Source: Eucommia ulmoides
Taxonomy: Eukaryota > Streptophyta > Magnoliopsida > Garryales > Eucommiaceae
DNA length: 64,000 bases
NCBI GenBank assembly: GCA_016647705.1
Contig: CM028330.1
Location: 51,448,897-51,512,896 of the forward strand
Direction: 5' to 3'
The notes beneath the pieces are model-generated. The model ran no database searches. It saw nothing but the letters and a program-made list of their open reading frames with translations, and had not been told where the DNA came from. Each line of letters opens with the position of its first letter. Within the stretch, counting starts at the first letter, position 1. The translations under genes and the position numbers were made by a program. Positions 13,941 through 30,400 of the stretch are shown here, one piece after another.

Positions 13941-14647
13941 GAGCTGGTGTAATTGGTAATTTTCAACAATTTTTGGGATCTCCCGGTAAGTAGCCCTTTT
14001 TAGTAAGGATTGAGAGTTTCCATATTCAACAAAATCATTTTATTAAAACGAAAATAACTATTAATGTATACAATTTTTTTTTACAATCTAGTTATATATT
14101 CAGATTCGTCTAAACAAGATATTCAAAACGATATTCAACTCACTATTTTTTTTTTCAATTAGTTTTAGTTTCCACATTTATATTGCACGTTACATGATAT
14201 TTTCTAAATTTTTAGTTCCTACAAATTATAAGATGTTACATGTAACATCCCCTGAAATGTAACATTAATGTTACATGAATATTAAATGTAACATGGTGTA
14301 GTTACTAATATTTTTATTTTTGTTTTGGTTTGGTTTTGGTTAATGTTAAATGTAACATTCTCTGAATTGTAGATGTTACATTTCCCATGTGGAATGTAAC
14401 ATGAATATGAAAATCGAAAACTAATGAAAAGAATAGTGAATTTGATATCGTTTTGAAGATCTTGTTTAGATGAATCTGAATATATAATTACATTGTAAAA
14501 AAAATATGTACAGCAATAGTTATTTTCATTTTAGTAAATGATTATCTATTACCTAAATTAACTCCGCAACATAGGGATGTATTATGTAGGTACAATAATT
14601 AGGGGTATTTTGGTCACAAGAATAGCAAAAGGACAGCTCAGTTCATG

Positions 14648-14669
14648 AAAAAAAAAAAAAAAAAAAAAA
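14648..14669 (+). repeat. A22 run at the TTCATGAAA site
   Basis: An expanded homopolymer at the same monomer position as the A14 and A33 runs. In copy B this slot instead carries a short run followed by a duplicated GAATAGCAAAAGGACAGC segment. Confidence 0.88.
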
Positions 14670-15493
14670 CAGGTGTAATTGGTAATTTTCAACAATTTTT
14701 GGGATCTCCCGGTAAGTACCCCTTATTAGTAAGGATTGAGAGTTTCCATATTCAACAAAATCATTTTATTAAAACGAAAATAACTATTATTGTATACAAT
14801 TTTTTTTACAATCTACTTATATATTCAGATTCGTCTAAACAAGATATTCAAAACGATATCCAACTCACTATTTTTTTTTTCATTAGTTTCGGTTTTCACA
14901 TTTATATTACATGTAACATGATATTTTCTAAATTTTTAGTTCCTACGAATTATAAGATGTTACCTGTAACAACCCATGAAATGTAACATTAATGTTACAT
15001 GAATGTTAAATGTAACATGGTGTAGTTACTAAACTTTTTATTTTTGTTTTGGTTTGGTTTTGGTTAATGTTACATGTGTCATCCTCTGAATTATAGATGT
15101 TACATTTCCCATGTGGAATGTAATATGAATATGAAAACTGAAAACTAATGAAAAAAATAGAGAATTTGATATCATTTTGAAGATCTTGTTTAGATGAATG
15201 TGAATATATAATTATATTGTAGACAAAATGTATACAACATTAGTTAATTTCATTTTAGTAAATGGTTATCTATTACCTAAATTCGCTCCGTAAAATAGGG
15301 ATGTACTATGTACGTACAATAATTTGGGGTATTTTCGTCACAAAGATGGCAAAAGGACCGCTCGGTTCATGAAAAAAGGAACAGGTGTAATTGATAATTT
15401 TCAACCATTTTTGGGATCTCCCGGTAAGTGCCCCTTTTTAGTAAGTAATGAGTGTTTCCATATTGAACAAAATTATTTTTTTAAAACGAAAAT

Positions 15494-18400
15494 TACTATT
15501 ATTGTATGCTATTTTTTTACAATCTAATTATATATTCAGATTCGTCTAAACAAAATCTTCAAAACGATATCCAACTCTCTATTTTTTTTCATTAGTTTCA
15601 GTTTTCACATTTATAATACATGTAACTTGATATTTTCTAAAATTTTAGTTCCTACGAGTTATAAGATTTTACATGTAACATCCGCAAAAATGTAACATTA
15701 ATGTTACATGAATATTAAATGTAACAAGGTGTAGTTACTAACTTTTTTATTTTTGTTTTGGTTTGGTTTTGGTTAATGTTACATGTGATATCCTCTGAAT
15801 TATAGATGTTACATTTCCCATGTGGAATATAACATGAATATGAAAACTTCAAACTAACAAAAAAAATAGTGAATTTGATATCGTTTTGAAGATCTTATTT
15901 AGATGTATCTGAATATATAATTATATTGTAAAACAAATGTGTACAACAATAGTTATTTTCATTTTAATAAATGATTATCTATTATCTAAATTAGCTTCGC
16001 AAAATAGGGATGTATTATGTATGTACAATAATTAGAGGTATTTTCGTCACAAAAATGGCAAAAGGGCCGCTCAGTTCATAAAAAAGGAACAGGTGTAATT
16101 GGTAATTTTCAACCATTTTGGGATCTCCCAGTAAGTGCCCCTTTATAGTACGGATTGAGAGTTTCCGTATTCAACAAAATCATTTTATTAAAACGAAAAT
16201 AACTATTATTGTATACAATGTTTTTACAATCTAATTATATATTCAGATTCGTCTGAAAAAGATCTTCAAAACGATATCCAACTAACTATTTTTTTTTTCA
16301 TTAGTTTCAGGTTTCACATTTATATTACATGTAACAAGATATTTTCTCAATTTTTAGTTCCTACGAATTATAAGATGTTACATGTAACATCCCTTAAAAT
16401 GTGACATTAATGTCACAGGAATATTAAATGTAACATAGTGCAGTTATTAAACTTTTTATTTTTGTTTTGGTTAACGTTACATGTAACATCTTCTTAATTA
16501 CAGATGTCACATTTCCCAAGTGGAATGTAACATGAATATGAAAACTAAAAACTAATGAACAAAGTAGTGAATTTAATATCGTTTTGATGATCTTGTTTAG
16601 ATGAATCTGAATATATAATTACATTGTAAAAAAATGTGTACAACAATAGTTATTTTTATTTTAGTAAATGATTATCTATTACTTAAATTAGCTCCGCAAA
16701 ATAGGGTTGTATTATGTAGGTACAATAATTAGGGAAATTCTCGTCACAAAAATGACAAAAGGACCGCTCGGTTCATGAAAAAAGGAACAGATGTAATTGG
16801 TAATTTTCAACCATTTTAGGGATCTCCCAGTAAGTGCCCATTTTTAATAACGATTGAGCGTTTCCATATTAAACAAAATTATTTTATTAAAATGAAAATA
16901 ACTATTATTCTGTAGAATTTTTTTACAATCTTATTATATATTCAGATTCGTCTAAAAAAGAACTTCAAAACGATATCCAACTCACTATTTTTTTTTTCAT
17001 TAGTTTCAGTTTTCACATTTATATTACACGTAACATGATATTTTCTAAATTTTTAGTTCCTACGAATTATAAGATGTTACATGTAACATCCCCAAAAATG
17101 TAACATTAATGTTACATGAATATTAAATGTAACAAGGTGTAGTTACTAACTTTTTTATTTTTGTTTTGGTTTGGTTTTCGTTAATGTTACATGTGACATC
17201 CTCTGAATTATAGATGTTACATTTCCCAAGTAGAATGTAATATGAATATGAAAACTGAAAACTAATGAAAAAAATAGAGAATTTGATATCCTTTCGAAGA
17301 TCTTGTTTGGATGAATGTGAATATATAATTATATTGTAAAAAAAATGTGTACAACAATAGTTATTTTCATTTTAATAAATGTTTATCTATTACCTAAATT
17401 AGGTCCGTAAAATAGGTATGTAATATGTACGTACAATAATTAGGGGTATTTTCGTCACAAAAATGGCAAAAGGACCGCTCGGTTCTTGAAAAAAGGAACG
17501 GGTGTAATTGGTAATTTTCAACCATTTTAGGGATCTCCCAGTAAGTGCCCATTTTTAATAACGATTGAGCGTTTCCATATTCAACAAAATCATTTTATTA
17601 AAACAAAAATTACTATTATTCTATACAATGTTTTTACAATCTTATTATATATTCAGATTCGTCTAAAAAAGATCTTCAAAACGATATCCAACTCACTATT
17701 TTTTTTTCATTAGTTTCAGTTTTCACATTTATATTACACGTAACATGATATTTTCTAAATTTTTAGTTCCTACGAATTATAAGATGTTACATGTAACATC
17801 CCCTGAAATGTAACATTATTGTTACATGAATATTAATTGTAACATGGTGTAGTGACTAAACTTTTTATTTTTGTTTTTGTTTGGTTTTGGTTAATGTTAC
17901 ATGTAACATCCTCTGAATTATAGATGTTACATTTCCCTTGTGAGATGTATTATGAATATGAAAACTGAAAACTAATGAAAAAAATAGAGAATTTGATATG
18001 GTTTTGGAGATCTTGTTTAGATGAATGTGAATATATAATTATATTGTAAAAAAAAATGTACAACAATAGTTATTTTCATTTTAATAAATGTTTATCTATT
18101 ACCTAAATTAGGTCCGTAAAATAGGGATGTATTATGTACGTACACTAATTAGGGGCATTTTCATCACAAAAATGGCAAAAGGACCGCTCGGTTCATGAAA
18201 AAAGGAACATGTGTAATTGGTAATTTTCAACCTTTTTTGGGATCTCCCGGTAAGTGCCCCTTTTTAGTAGGGATTGAGAGTTTCCATTTTCAACAAAATC
18301 ATTTTATTAAAACGAAAAAAACTATTATTGTATACAATTTTTTTACAATCTAATTATATATTCAAATTCGTCTAAAAAAGATCTTCAAAACGATATCCAA

Positions 18401-21400
18401 CTCACTATTTTTTTTTTCATTAGTTTCGGTTTTCACATTTATATTACATGTAACATGATATTTTCTAAATTTTCAGTTCCTACGAATTATAAGATGTTAC
18501 ATGTAACAACCCCTGAAATGTAACATTAATGTTACATGAATGTTAAATGTAATATGGTGTAGTTACTAATATTTTTATTTTTGTTTTGGTTTGGTCTTGG
18601 TTAATGTTAAATGTAACATTCTCTGAATTGTAGATGTTACATTTCCCATGTGGAATATAACATGAATATGAAAACCGAAAACTAATGAAAAAAATAGTGA
18701 ATTTGATATCGTTTTGAAGATCTTGTTTAGATGAATCTGAATATATAATTACATTGAAAAAAAAATGTGTACAACAATAGTTATTTTCATTTTAATAAAT
18801 GATTATCTATTACCTAAATTTGCTCCGCAAAATAGTGATGTATTATTTATGTACAATAATTAGGGGTATTTTCGTCACAAAAATAGCAACAGGACCGCTC
18901 AGTTCATGAAAAAATGAACGAGTGTAATTGAAAATTTTCAACTATTTTTGGGATCTCCCAGTAAGTACCCATTTTTAGTAGGGATTGAGAGTTTCCATAT
19001 TCAGCAAAATTATTTTATTAAAACGAAAATAACTATTATTGTATACAATTTTTTTACATTCCAGTTTTATATTCAGATTCGTCTAAACAAGTTATTCAAA
19101 ACGATATCCAACTCACTATTTTTTTTTTTCATTAGTTATAGTTTTCACATTTATATTGCATGTTTCATGATATTTTCTAAATTTTTAGTTCCTACGAATT
19201 ATAAGATGTTACATGTAACATCCCCTGAAATGTAACATTAATGTTACATGAATATTAAATGTAACATGGTGTAGTTACTATTATTTTTATTTTTGTTTCG
19301 GTTTGGTTTCGGTTAATGTTACATGTAACATCCTCTGAATTGTAGATGTCACATTTCCCATGTGGAATGTAACATGAATATGAAAACTGAAAAGTAATGA
19401 AAAAAATAGTGAATTTGATATCGTTTTGAAGATCTTGTTTAGATGAATCTGAATATATAATTACATTGTAAAAAAAATGTGTACATCAATAGTTATTTTC
19501 ATTTTAGTAAATGATTATCTATTACCTAAATTAACTCCGCAACATAGGGATGTATTATGTAGGTATAATAATTAGGGGTATTTTCATCACAAAAATAGCA
19601 AAAGGACCGCTCAGTTCATTAAGAAAAAGAGCAGGTGTAATTGGTAATTTTCAACAATTTTTGGGATCTCCCGGTAAGTACCTCTTTTTAGTAAGGATTG
19701 AGAGTTTCCATATTCAACAAAATCATTTTATTAAAACGAAAATAACTATTATTGTATACAATTTTTTTTACAATCTAGGTATATATTCAAATTCGTCTAA
19801 ATAAGATATTTAAAACGATATCCAACTCACTATTTTTTTTATTCATTAGTTTTAGTTTCCACATTTATATTGCATGATACATGATATTTTCTAAATTTTT
19901 AGTTCCTACGAATTATAAGATGTTACATGTAACTTCCCCTGAAATGTTACATGAATATTAAATGCAACATGGTGTAGTTACTAATATTTTTATTTTTGTT
20001 TTGGTTTGGTTTTGGTTAATGTTAAATGTAATATTCTCTGAATTGTAGATGTTACATTTCCCATGTGGAATGTAACGTGAATATGAAAACAGAAAACTAA
20101 TGAAAAAAATAGTGAATTTGATATCGTTTTAAAGATCTTGTTTAGATGAATCTGAATATATAATTACATTGTAAAAAAAATGTGTACAACAATAGTTATT
20201 TTCATTTTAGTAAATGATTACCTATTACCTAAATTAGCTCCGCAAAATAGGGACGTATTATGTAGGTACAATAATTAGGGGTATTTTCGTCACAAAAATG
20301 GCAAAAGGACCTCTCGGTTCATGAAAAAAGGAACAGGTGTAATTGGTAATTTTCAACCATTTTTGGGATCTCCCGGTAAGTACCCCATTTTAGTAGGGAT
20401 TGAGAGTTTTCATATTCGTCAAAATCATTTTATTAAAACGAAAAAAACTATTATTGTATACAATTTTTTTACAATTTAATTATATATTCATATTTGTCTA
20501 AAAAAGATCTTCAAAACGATATCCAACTCACTATTTTTTTTTTTTTCATTAGTTTTAGTTTTCACATTTATATTACATGTAACATGATATTTTCTAAATT
20601 TTTAGTTCCTACATATTATAAGATTTTACATGTAACATCCCCTGAAATGTAATATTAATGTTACATGAAACATCCTCTGAATTGTAGATGTTACATTTCC
20701 CATGTGAAATGTAACATGAATATGAAAACTGAAAACTAATAAAAAAATAGTGAATTTGATTCCGTTTTGAAGATCTTGTTTAGATGAATCTGAATATGTA
20801 ATTATATTGTAAAAAACATGTGTACAACAATTGTTATTTTCATTTTAATAAATGATTATCTATTACCTAAATTTGCTCCGCAAAATAGGGATGTATTATT
20901 TAGGTACAATAATTAGGGGTATTTTCGTCACAAAAATAACAAAATGACCGCTCAGTTCATGAAAAAAAGAACAGGTGTAATTGGTAATTTTGAACTATTT
21001 TTGGGATCTCCCGGTAATTACCCCTTTTTAGTGGGGATTGAGAGTTTCCATATTCCACAAAATCATTTTATTAAAAAGAAAATAACTATTATTGTATATA
21101 ATTTTTTTACAATCTAATTATACATTCAGATTCGTCTAAAAAAGATCTTCAAAACGATATCCAACTCACTATTTTTTTTTTTATTAGTTTCAGTTTTCAC
21201 ATTTATATTACATGTAACATGATATTTTCTAAATTTTTAGTTCCTACGAATTATAAGATGTTACATGTAACATCTCCTGAAATGTAACATTAATGTTACA
21301 TGAATGTTAAATGTAACATGGTGTAGTTACTAAACTTTTTATGTTTGTTTTGGTTTGGTTTTGGTTAATGTTACATGTGACATCCTCTGAATTATAGATG

Positions 21401-24400
21401 TTACATTTCCCATGTAGAATGTAAGATGAATATGAAAACTGAAAACTAATGAAAAAAATAGAGAATTTGATGTCGTTTTGAAGATCTTGTTTAGATGAAT
21501 GTGAATAAATAATTATATGGTAAACAAAATGTGTACAACATTAGTTATTTTCATTTTAGTAAATGGTTATCTATTACCTAAATTCGCTCCGAAAAATAGG
21601 GATGTACTATGTACGTACAATAATTTTGGGTATTTTCGTCACAAAAATGGCAGAAGGACCGCTCAGTTCATGAAAAAAGGAACAGGTGTAATTGGTAATT
21701 TTCAACCATTTTTGGGATCTCCTGGTAAGTGCCCCTTTTTAGTAAGTATTGAGTGTTTCCATATTCAACAAAATTATTTTTTTTAAACGAAAATAACTAT
21801 TATTGTATACTTTTTTTTTACTATCTAATTATATATTCAGATTTGTCTAAACAAGATCTTCAAAACGATATCCAACTCTCTATTTTTTTTCATTAGTTTC
21901 AGTTTTCACATTTATATTACAGGTAACTTGATATTTTCTAAAATTTTAGTTCCTACGAATTATAAGATGTTACATGTAACATCCGCAAAAATGTAACATT
22001 AATGTTACAAGAATATTAAATGTAACAAGGTGTAGTTACTAACTTTTTTATTTTTGTTTTGAATTGGTTTTGGTTAATGTTACATGTGACATCCTCTGAA
22101 TTATAGATGTTACATTTCCCATGTGGAATGTAACATGAATATGAAAACTGAAAACTAACAAAAAAAAATAGTGAATTTGATATCGTTTTGAAGATCTTGT
22201 TTAGATGAATCTGAATATATAATTATATTGTAAAAAAAATGTGTACAACAATATTTATGTTCATTTTAATAAATGATTATCTATTATCTAAATTAGCTTC
22301 GCAAAAAAGGGATGTATTATGTATGTACAATAATTAGAGGTATTTTCGTCACAAAAATGGCAAAAGGACCGCTCAGTTCATAAAAAAGGAACAGGTGTAA
22401 TTGGTAATTTTCAACCATTTTTGGGATCTCCCGGTAAGTGCCCCTTTTTAGTAGGGATTGAGAGTTTCAATATTCAAAAAAATCATTTTATTAAAATGAA
22501 AATAACTATTATTGTATACAATGTTTTTACAATCTAATTATATATTCAGATTCGTCTGAAAAAAATCTTCAAAACGATATCCAACTAACTATTTTTCTTT
22601 TCATTAGTTTCAGTTTTTACATTTATATTACATGTAACAAGATATTTTCTAAATTTTTAGTTCCTACGAATTATAAGATGTTACATGTAACATCCTCTGA
22701 AATGTGACATTAATATTACATGAATATTAAATGTTACATGGTGTAGTTACTAACCTTTTTATTTTTGTTTTGGTTTGGTTTGGTTTTGGTTAATGTTACA
22801 TGTAACATCCGCTGAATTATAGATGTTACATTTCCAATGTGCAATGTAATATGAATGTGAAAACTGAAAACTAATAAAAAAATAGTGAATTTGATATCGT
22901 TTTGAATATCTTGTTTGGATGAATCTGAATATATAATTATATTATAAAAAAATGTGTACAACAATAGTTATTTACATTTTCGTAAATGTTTATCTATTAC
23001 CTAAATTAGGTCCGTAAAATAGGGATGTATTATGTACGTACAATAATTAGGGGTATTTTCGTCACAAAAATGGCAAATGGACCGCTCGGTTCATCAAAAA
23101 AGGAACAGGTGTGATTTGTAATTTTGAACCATTTTTGGGATCTCCCGGTAAGTGCCCCTTTTTAGTAGGGATTGAGAGTTTCCATATTCAACAAAATCAT
23201 GTTATTAAAACAAAAATAACTATTATTGCTTACAATTATTTTACAATCTAATTATATATTCAGATTCGTCTAAAAAAGATCTTCAAAACGATATCCAACT
23301 CTCTATTTTTTTTTTTCATTAGTTTCAGTTTTCACATTTATATTACATGTAACATGATATTTTCTAAATTTTTAGTTCCTACAAATTATAAGATGTTACA
23401 TGTAACATCCCTTGAAATGTAACATGGTGTAGTTACTAAACTTTTTATTTTTGTTTTGGTTTAGTTTTGGTTAATGTTACATGTAACATCCTCTGAATTA
23501 GAGATATTACATTTCCCAAGTGGAATGCAACATGAATATGAAAACAAAAAACTGATGAAAAAAATAGTGAATTTGATATCGTTTTGAAGATCTTGTTTAG
23601 ATGAATCTGAATATATAATTACATTGTAAAAAAAATGTGTACAATAATAGTTATTTTCATTTTAGTAAATCATTATCTATTACCTAAATTAGCTCCGCAA
23701 AATAGGGATGTATTATGTAGGTACAATAATTAGGGGTATTTTCGTCACAAAAATGGTAAAAGGACCGCTCGATTCACGAAAAAAGGAATAAGTGTAATTG
23801 GTAATTTTCAACCATTTTTGGGATCTCCCAGTGAGTGCCCCTTTTTAGTAGGGATTGAGAATTTTCATATTCGTCAAAAGCATTTTATTAAACTGAAAAT
23901 AACTATTATTGTATTCAATTTTTTTACAATCTAATTACATATTCAGATTCGTATAAAAAAGTTCTTCAAAACGATATCCAACTCACTATTTTTTTTTTTT
24001 TTTCATTAGTTTCAATTTTCACATTTATATTACATGTAACATGATATTTTCTAAATTTTTAGTTCCTACGAATTATAAGATGTTACATGTAACATCCTCT
24101 GAAATGTGACATTAATGTTACATGAATATTAAATGTAACATGGTGTAGTTACTAACCTTTTTATTTTAGTTTTGCTTTGGTTTGGTTTTGGTTAATGTTA
24201 CATCTAACATCCTCTGAATTATAGATGTTACATTTCCAATGTGCAATATAACATGAATGCGAAAACTGAAAACTAATAAAAAGATAGTGAATTTGATATC
24301 GTTTTGAATATCTTGTTTAGATGAATCTGAATATATAATTATATTATAATAAAAATGTGCACAACAATAGTTATTTACATTTTAATAAATGTTTATCTAT

Positions 24401-27400
24401 TACCTAAATTAGGTCCATAAAATAGGGATGTATTATGTACGTACAATAATTAGGGGTATTTTCGTCACAAAAATGGCAAAAGGACCGCTCGGTTCATGAA
24501 AAATGGAACAGGTGTAATTTGTAATTTTCAACCATTTTTGGGATCTCCCTGTAAGTGCCCCTTTTTATTAGGGATTGAGAGTTTCCATATTCAACAAAAT
24601 CATTTTATTAAAACGAAAATAACTATTATTGTATATAATTTTTTTTACAATCAAATTATATATTCAGATTCGTCTAAAAAAGATCTTCAAAACGATATCC
24701 AACTCTCTATTTTTTTTTCTTCATTAGTTTCAGTTTTTATATTTATATTACATGTAACCTGATATTTTCTGAATTTTTAGTTCCTACGAATTATAAGATG
24801 TTACATGTAACATCCCTTGAAATGTAACATGGTGTAGTTACTAAACTTTTTATTTTTGTTTTGGGTTGGTTTTGGTTAATGTTACATGTAACATGTAACA
24901 TCCTCTGAATTAGAGATGTTACATTTCCCAAGTGGAATGCAACATGAATATGAAAACTAAAAATTATTGAAAAAAAGAGTGAATTTGATATCTTTTTGAA
25001 GATCTTCTTTAGATGAATCTGAATATATAATTACATTGTAAAAAAAATGTGTACAACAATAGTTATTTTCATTTTAGTAAATGATTATCTATTACCAAAA
25101 TTAGCTCCGCAAAATAGGGATGTATTATGTAGGTACAATAATTAGGGATATTTTCATCACAAAAATAGCAAAAGGACCGCTCAGTTCATGAAAAAGAAGA
25201 ACAGGTGTAATTGGTAATTTTCAACAATTTTTGGGATCTCCTGGTAAGTACCCCTTTTTAGTAGGGATTGAGAGTTTCTATATTCAACAAAATTATTTTA
25301 TTAAAACGAAAATAACTATTATTGTATACAATTTTTTTACAATCCAGTTTTATATTCAGATTCGTCTAAACAAGATATTCAAAACGATATCCAACTCACT
25401 ATTTTTTTTTTCATTTGTTTTAGTTGTCACATTTATATTGCATGTTTCATGATATTTTCTAAATTTTTTGTTCCTGCAAATTATAAGATGTTACATGTAA
25501 CATCCCCTAAAATGTAACATTAATGTTACATGAATATTAAATGTAACATGGTGTAGTTACTATTATTTTTATTTTGGTTTCGGTTTGGTTTTGGTTAATG
25601 TTACATGTAACATCCTCTGAATTGTAGATGTTACATTTTCCATGTGGAATGTAGCAAGAATATGAAAACCGAAAACTAATGAAACAAATAGTGAATTTGA
25701 TATCGTTTTGAAGATCTTGTTTAGATGAATCTGAATATATAATTACATTGTAAAAAAACATATGTACAACAATAGTTATTTTCATTTTAGTAAATGATTA
25801 TCTATTACCTAAATTAACTCCGCAACATAGGGATGTATTATGTAGGTATAATAATTAGGGGTATTTTCATCACAAAAATAGCAAAAGGACCGCTCAGTTC
25901 ATGAAAAAAAAAAGAGCAGGTGTAATTGGTAATTTCCAACAATTTTTGGGATCTCCCGGTAAGTAGCCCTTTTTAGTAAGGATTGAGAGTTTTCATATTC
26001 AACAAAATCATTTTATTAAAACGAAAATAACTATTATTGTATACAATTTTTTTTAAAATCTAGTTATATATTCAGATTCGTCTAAACAAGATATTCAAAA
26101 CGATATCCAACTCACTATTTGTTTTTCGTTAGTTTTAGTTTCCACATTTATATTGCATGTTACATGATATTTTCTAAATTTTTAGTTCCTACGAATTATA
26201 AGATGTTACGTGTAACATCCCCTGAAATGTAACAATAATGTTACATGAATATTAAATGTAACATGGTGTAGTTACTAATATTTTTATTTTTGTTTTGGTT
26301 AATGTTAAATGTAACATTCTCTGAATTGTAGATGTTACATTTCCCATGTGGAATGTAACATGAATATGAAAACAGAAAACTAATGAAAAAAATAGTGAAT
26401 TTGATATCGTTTTGAAGATCATGTTTAGATGAATCTGAATATATAATTACATTGTAAAAAAAATGTGTACAACAATAGTTATTTTCATTTTAATAAATGA
26501 TTATCTATTACATAAATTTGCTCCGCAAAATAGGGATGTGTTATTTAGGTACAATAATTAGGGGTATTTTCGTCACAAAAATAGCAAAAGGACCGCTCAG
26601 TTCATGAAAAAAAGAACAGGTGTAAATGGTAATTTTCAACTATTTTTGGGATCTCCCGGTAAGTACCCCTTTTTAGTAGGGATTGAGAGTTTCCATATTC
26701 AATAAAATTATTTTATTAAAACGAAAAAAACTATTATTGTATACAATTTTTTTACAATCCAGTTTTATATTCAGATTCGTTTAAACAAGATATTCAAAAC
26801 GATATCCAACTCACTATTTTTTTTTTTCATTAGTTTTAGTTTTCACATTTATGTTGCATGTTTCATGATATTTTCTAAATTTTTAGTTCCTACGAATTCT
26901 AAGATGTTACATGTAAAATCCCCTGAAATGTAACATTAATGTTACATGAATATTAAATGTAACATGGTGTAATTACTATTATTTTTATTCTTGTTTCGGT
27001 TTGGTTTTGGTTAATGTTACATGTAACATCCTCTTAATTGTAGATGTTACATTTCCCATGTGGAATGTAACATGAATATGAAAATCGAAAACTAATGAAA
27101 AAAATAGTGAATTTGATATCGTTTTGAAGATCTTGTTTAGATCAATCTGAATATATAATTACATTGTAAAAAAAATGTGTACAACAATAGTTATTTTCAT
27201 TTTCGTAAATGATTATCTATTACCTAAATTAACTCCGCAACATAGGGATGTATTATGTAGGTACAATAATTAGGGGTATTTTCGTCACAAAAATAGCAAA
27301 AGGACCGCTCAGTTCATGAAAAAAAAGAGCAGGTGTAATTGGTAATTTTCAACAATTTTTGGGATCTCTCGGTAAGTAGCCCTTTTTAGTAAGGATTGAG

Positions 27401-30400
27401 AGTTTCCATATTCAACAAAATCATTTTATTAAAGCGAAAATAACTATTGTTGTATACAATTTCTTTTTACAATCTAGTTATATATTCAGATTCGTCTAAA
27501 CAAGATATTCAAAATGATATCCAACTCACTATTTTTTTTTCATTAGTTTCAATTTTCACATTTATATTACATGTAACATGATATTTTCTAAATTTTTAGT
27601 TCCTACGAATTATAAGATGTTACATGTAACATCCTCTGAAATGTGACATTAATGTTACATGAATATTACTAACCTTTTTATTTTTGTTTTGGTTTGGTTT
27701 GGTTTTGGTTAATGTTACATGTAACATCCACTGAATTATAGATGTTACATTTCCAATGTGCAATATAACATGAATGTGAAAACTGAAAACTAATAAAAAA
27801 ATAGTGAATTTGATATCGTTTTGAATATCTTGTTTGGATGAATCTGAATATATAATTATATTATAAAAAAAATGTGTACAACAACAGTTATTTACATTTT
27901 AATAAATGTTTATCTATTACCTAAATTAGGTCCGTAAAATAGGGATGTATTATGTACGTACAATAATTCGGGGTATTTTCGTCACAAAAATGGCAAAAGG
28001 ACCGCTCGGTTCATGAAAAAAGGAACAGGTGTAATTAGTAATTTTGAACCATTTTTGGGATCTCCTGGTAAGTGTCCCTTTTTAGTAGGGATTGAGAGTT
28101 TCCATATTCAACAAAATCATTTTATTAAAACGAAAATAACTATTATTATATACAATTTTTTTAAAATTTAATTGTATATTCAGATTCGTCTAAAAAAGAT
28201 CTTCAAAACGATATCCAACTCTCTATTGTTTTTTTCTTCATTAGTTTCAGTTTTCACATTTATATTACATGTAACATGATATTTTCTAAATTTTTAGTTC
28301 CTACGAATTATAAGATGTTACATGTAACATCCCTTGAAATGTAACATGGTGTAGTTACTAAACTTTTTATTTTAGTTTTGGTTTGGTTTTGGTTAATGTT
28401 ACATATAACATCCTCTGAATTAGAGATGTTACATTTCTCAAGTGGAATGCAACATGAATAAGAAAACGAAAAACTAATAAAAAAAATAGTGAATTTGATA
28501 TCGTTTTGAAGATCTTGTTTAGATAAATCTGAATATATAATTACATTGTAAAAAAAATATGTACAATAATAGTTAGTTTCCTTTTAGTAAATGATTATCT
28601 ATTACCTAAATTAGCTCCGCAAAATAGGGATGTATTATGTAGGTACAATAATTACGGGTATTTTCGTCACAAAAATGGCAAAAGGACCGCTCGGTTCATG
28701 AAAAAAGGAACAGGTGTAATTGGTAATCTTCAACCATTTTTGGGATCTCCCAGTAAGTGCCCCTTTTTAGTAGGGATTGAGAGTTTTCATATTCGTCAAA
28801 ATCATTTTATTAAACTGAAAAATAACTATTATTGTATAAAATGTTTTTACAATCTAATTATATATTCAGATTCGTATAAAAAAGTTCTTCAAAACGATAT
28901 CCAACTCACTATTTTTTTTTTTTTCATTAGTTTCTATTTTCACATTTATATTACATGTAACATGATATTTTCTAAATTTTTAGTTCCTACGAATTATAAG
29001 ATGTTACATGTAACATCCTCTGAAATGTGACATTAATGTTACATGAATATTAAATGTAACATGGTGTAGTTACTAACCTTTTTATTTTTGTTTTGGTTTG
29101 GTTTGGTTTTTGTTAATGTTACATGTAACATCCTCTGAATTATAGATGTTACATTTCCAATGTGCAATATAACATGAATGTGAAAACTGAAAATTAATAA
29201 AAAAATAGTGAATTTGATATCGTTTTGAAGATCTTGTTTAAATGAATCTGAATATATAATTAATTTGTAAAAAAAATGTGTACAACAATAGTTATTTTCA
29301 TTTTAGTAAATGATTATCTATTACCTAAATTAACTCCGCAACATAGGGATGTATTATGTAGGTACAATAATTAGGGGTATTTTTGTCACAAAAATAGCAA
29401 AAGGACCGCTCAGTTCATGAAAAAAAAAAAAAAAAGAGCTGGTGTAATTGGTAATTTTCAACAATTTTTGGGATCTCCCGGTAAGTAGCCCTTTTTAGTA
29501 AGGATTGAGAGTTTCCATATTCAACAAAATCATTTTATTAAAACGAAAATAACTATTAATGTATACAATTTTTTTTTACAATCTAGTTATATATTCAGAT
29601 TCGTCTAAACAAGATATTCAAAACGATATTCAACTCACTATTTTTTTTTTCAATTAGTTTTAGTTTCCACATTTATATTGCACGTTACATGATATTTTCT
29701 AAATTTTTAGTTCCTACAAATTATAAGATGTTACATGTAACATCCCCTGAAATGTAACATTAATGTTACATGAATATTAAATGTAACATGGTGTAGTTAC
29801 TAATATTTTTATTTTTGTTTTGGTTTGGTTTTGGTTAATGTTAAATGTAACATTCTCTGAATTGTAGATGTTACATTTCCCATGTGGAATGTAACATGAA
29901 TATGAAAATCGAAAACTAATGAAAAGAATAGTGAATTTGATATCGTTTTGAAGATCTTGTTTAGATGAATCTGAATATATAATTACATTGTAAAAAAAAT
30001 ATGTACAGCAATAGTTATTTTCATTTTAGTAAATGATTATCTATTACCTAAATTAACTCCGCAACATAGGGATGTATTATGTAGGTACAATAATTAGGGG
30101 TATTTTGGTCACAAGAATAGCAAAAGGACAGCTCAGTTCATGAAAAAAAAGAATAGCAAAAGGACAGCTCAGCTCAGTTCATAAAAGAATAGCAAACAGG
30201 TGTAATTGGTAATTTTCAACAATTTTTGGGATCTCCCGGTAAGTACCCCTTATTAGTAAGGATTGAGAGTTTCCATATTCAACAAAATCATTTTATTAAA
30301 ACGAAAATAACTATTATTGTATACAATTTTTTTTACAATCTACTTATATATTCAGATTCGTCTAAACAAGATATTCAAAACGATATCCAACTCACTATTT

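Larger units (their letters stand above)
1..15493 (+). repeat. Higher-order repeat copy A (22 monomers, 15,493 bp; phase set by window start)
   Basis: The sequence starting at base 1 restarts at 15494 and again at 31021. Anchors in this copy start at 628, 1328, 2039, 2748, 3460, 4173, 4876, 5514, 6224, 6932, 7645, 8326, 9046, 9739, 10454, 11154, 11866, 12563, 13249, 13975, 14701 and 15413. That is 22 monomers averaging 704 bp. Neighbouring monomers differ clearly from one another, while the same slot in copy B is nearly identical, which defines a higher-order repeat. Internal sub-periods are visible: units 7645/8326 resemble 12563/13249 (about 4.92 kb, seven units), and 3460, 9739 and 11154 share a CCAGTTTTATATTCAG variant. 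Confidence 0.95.
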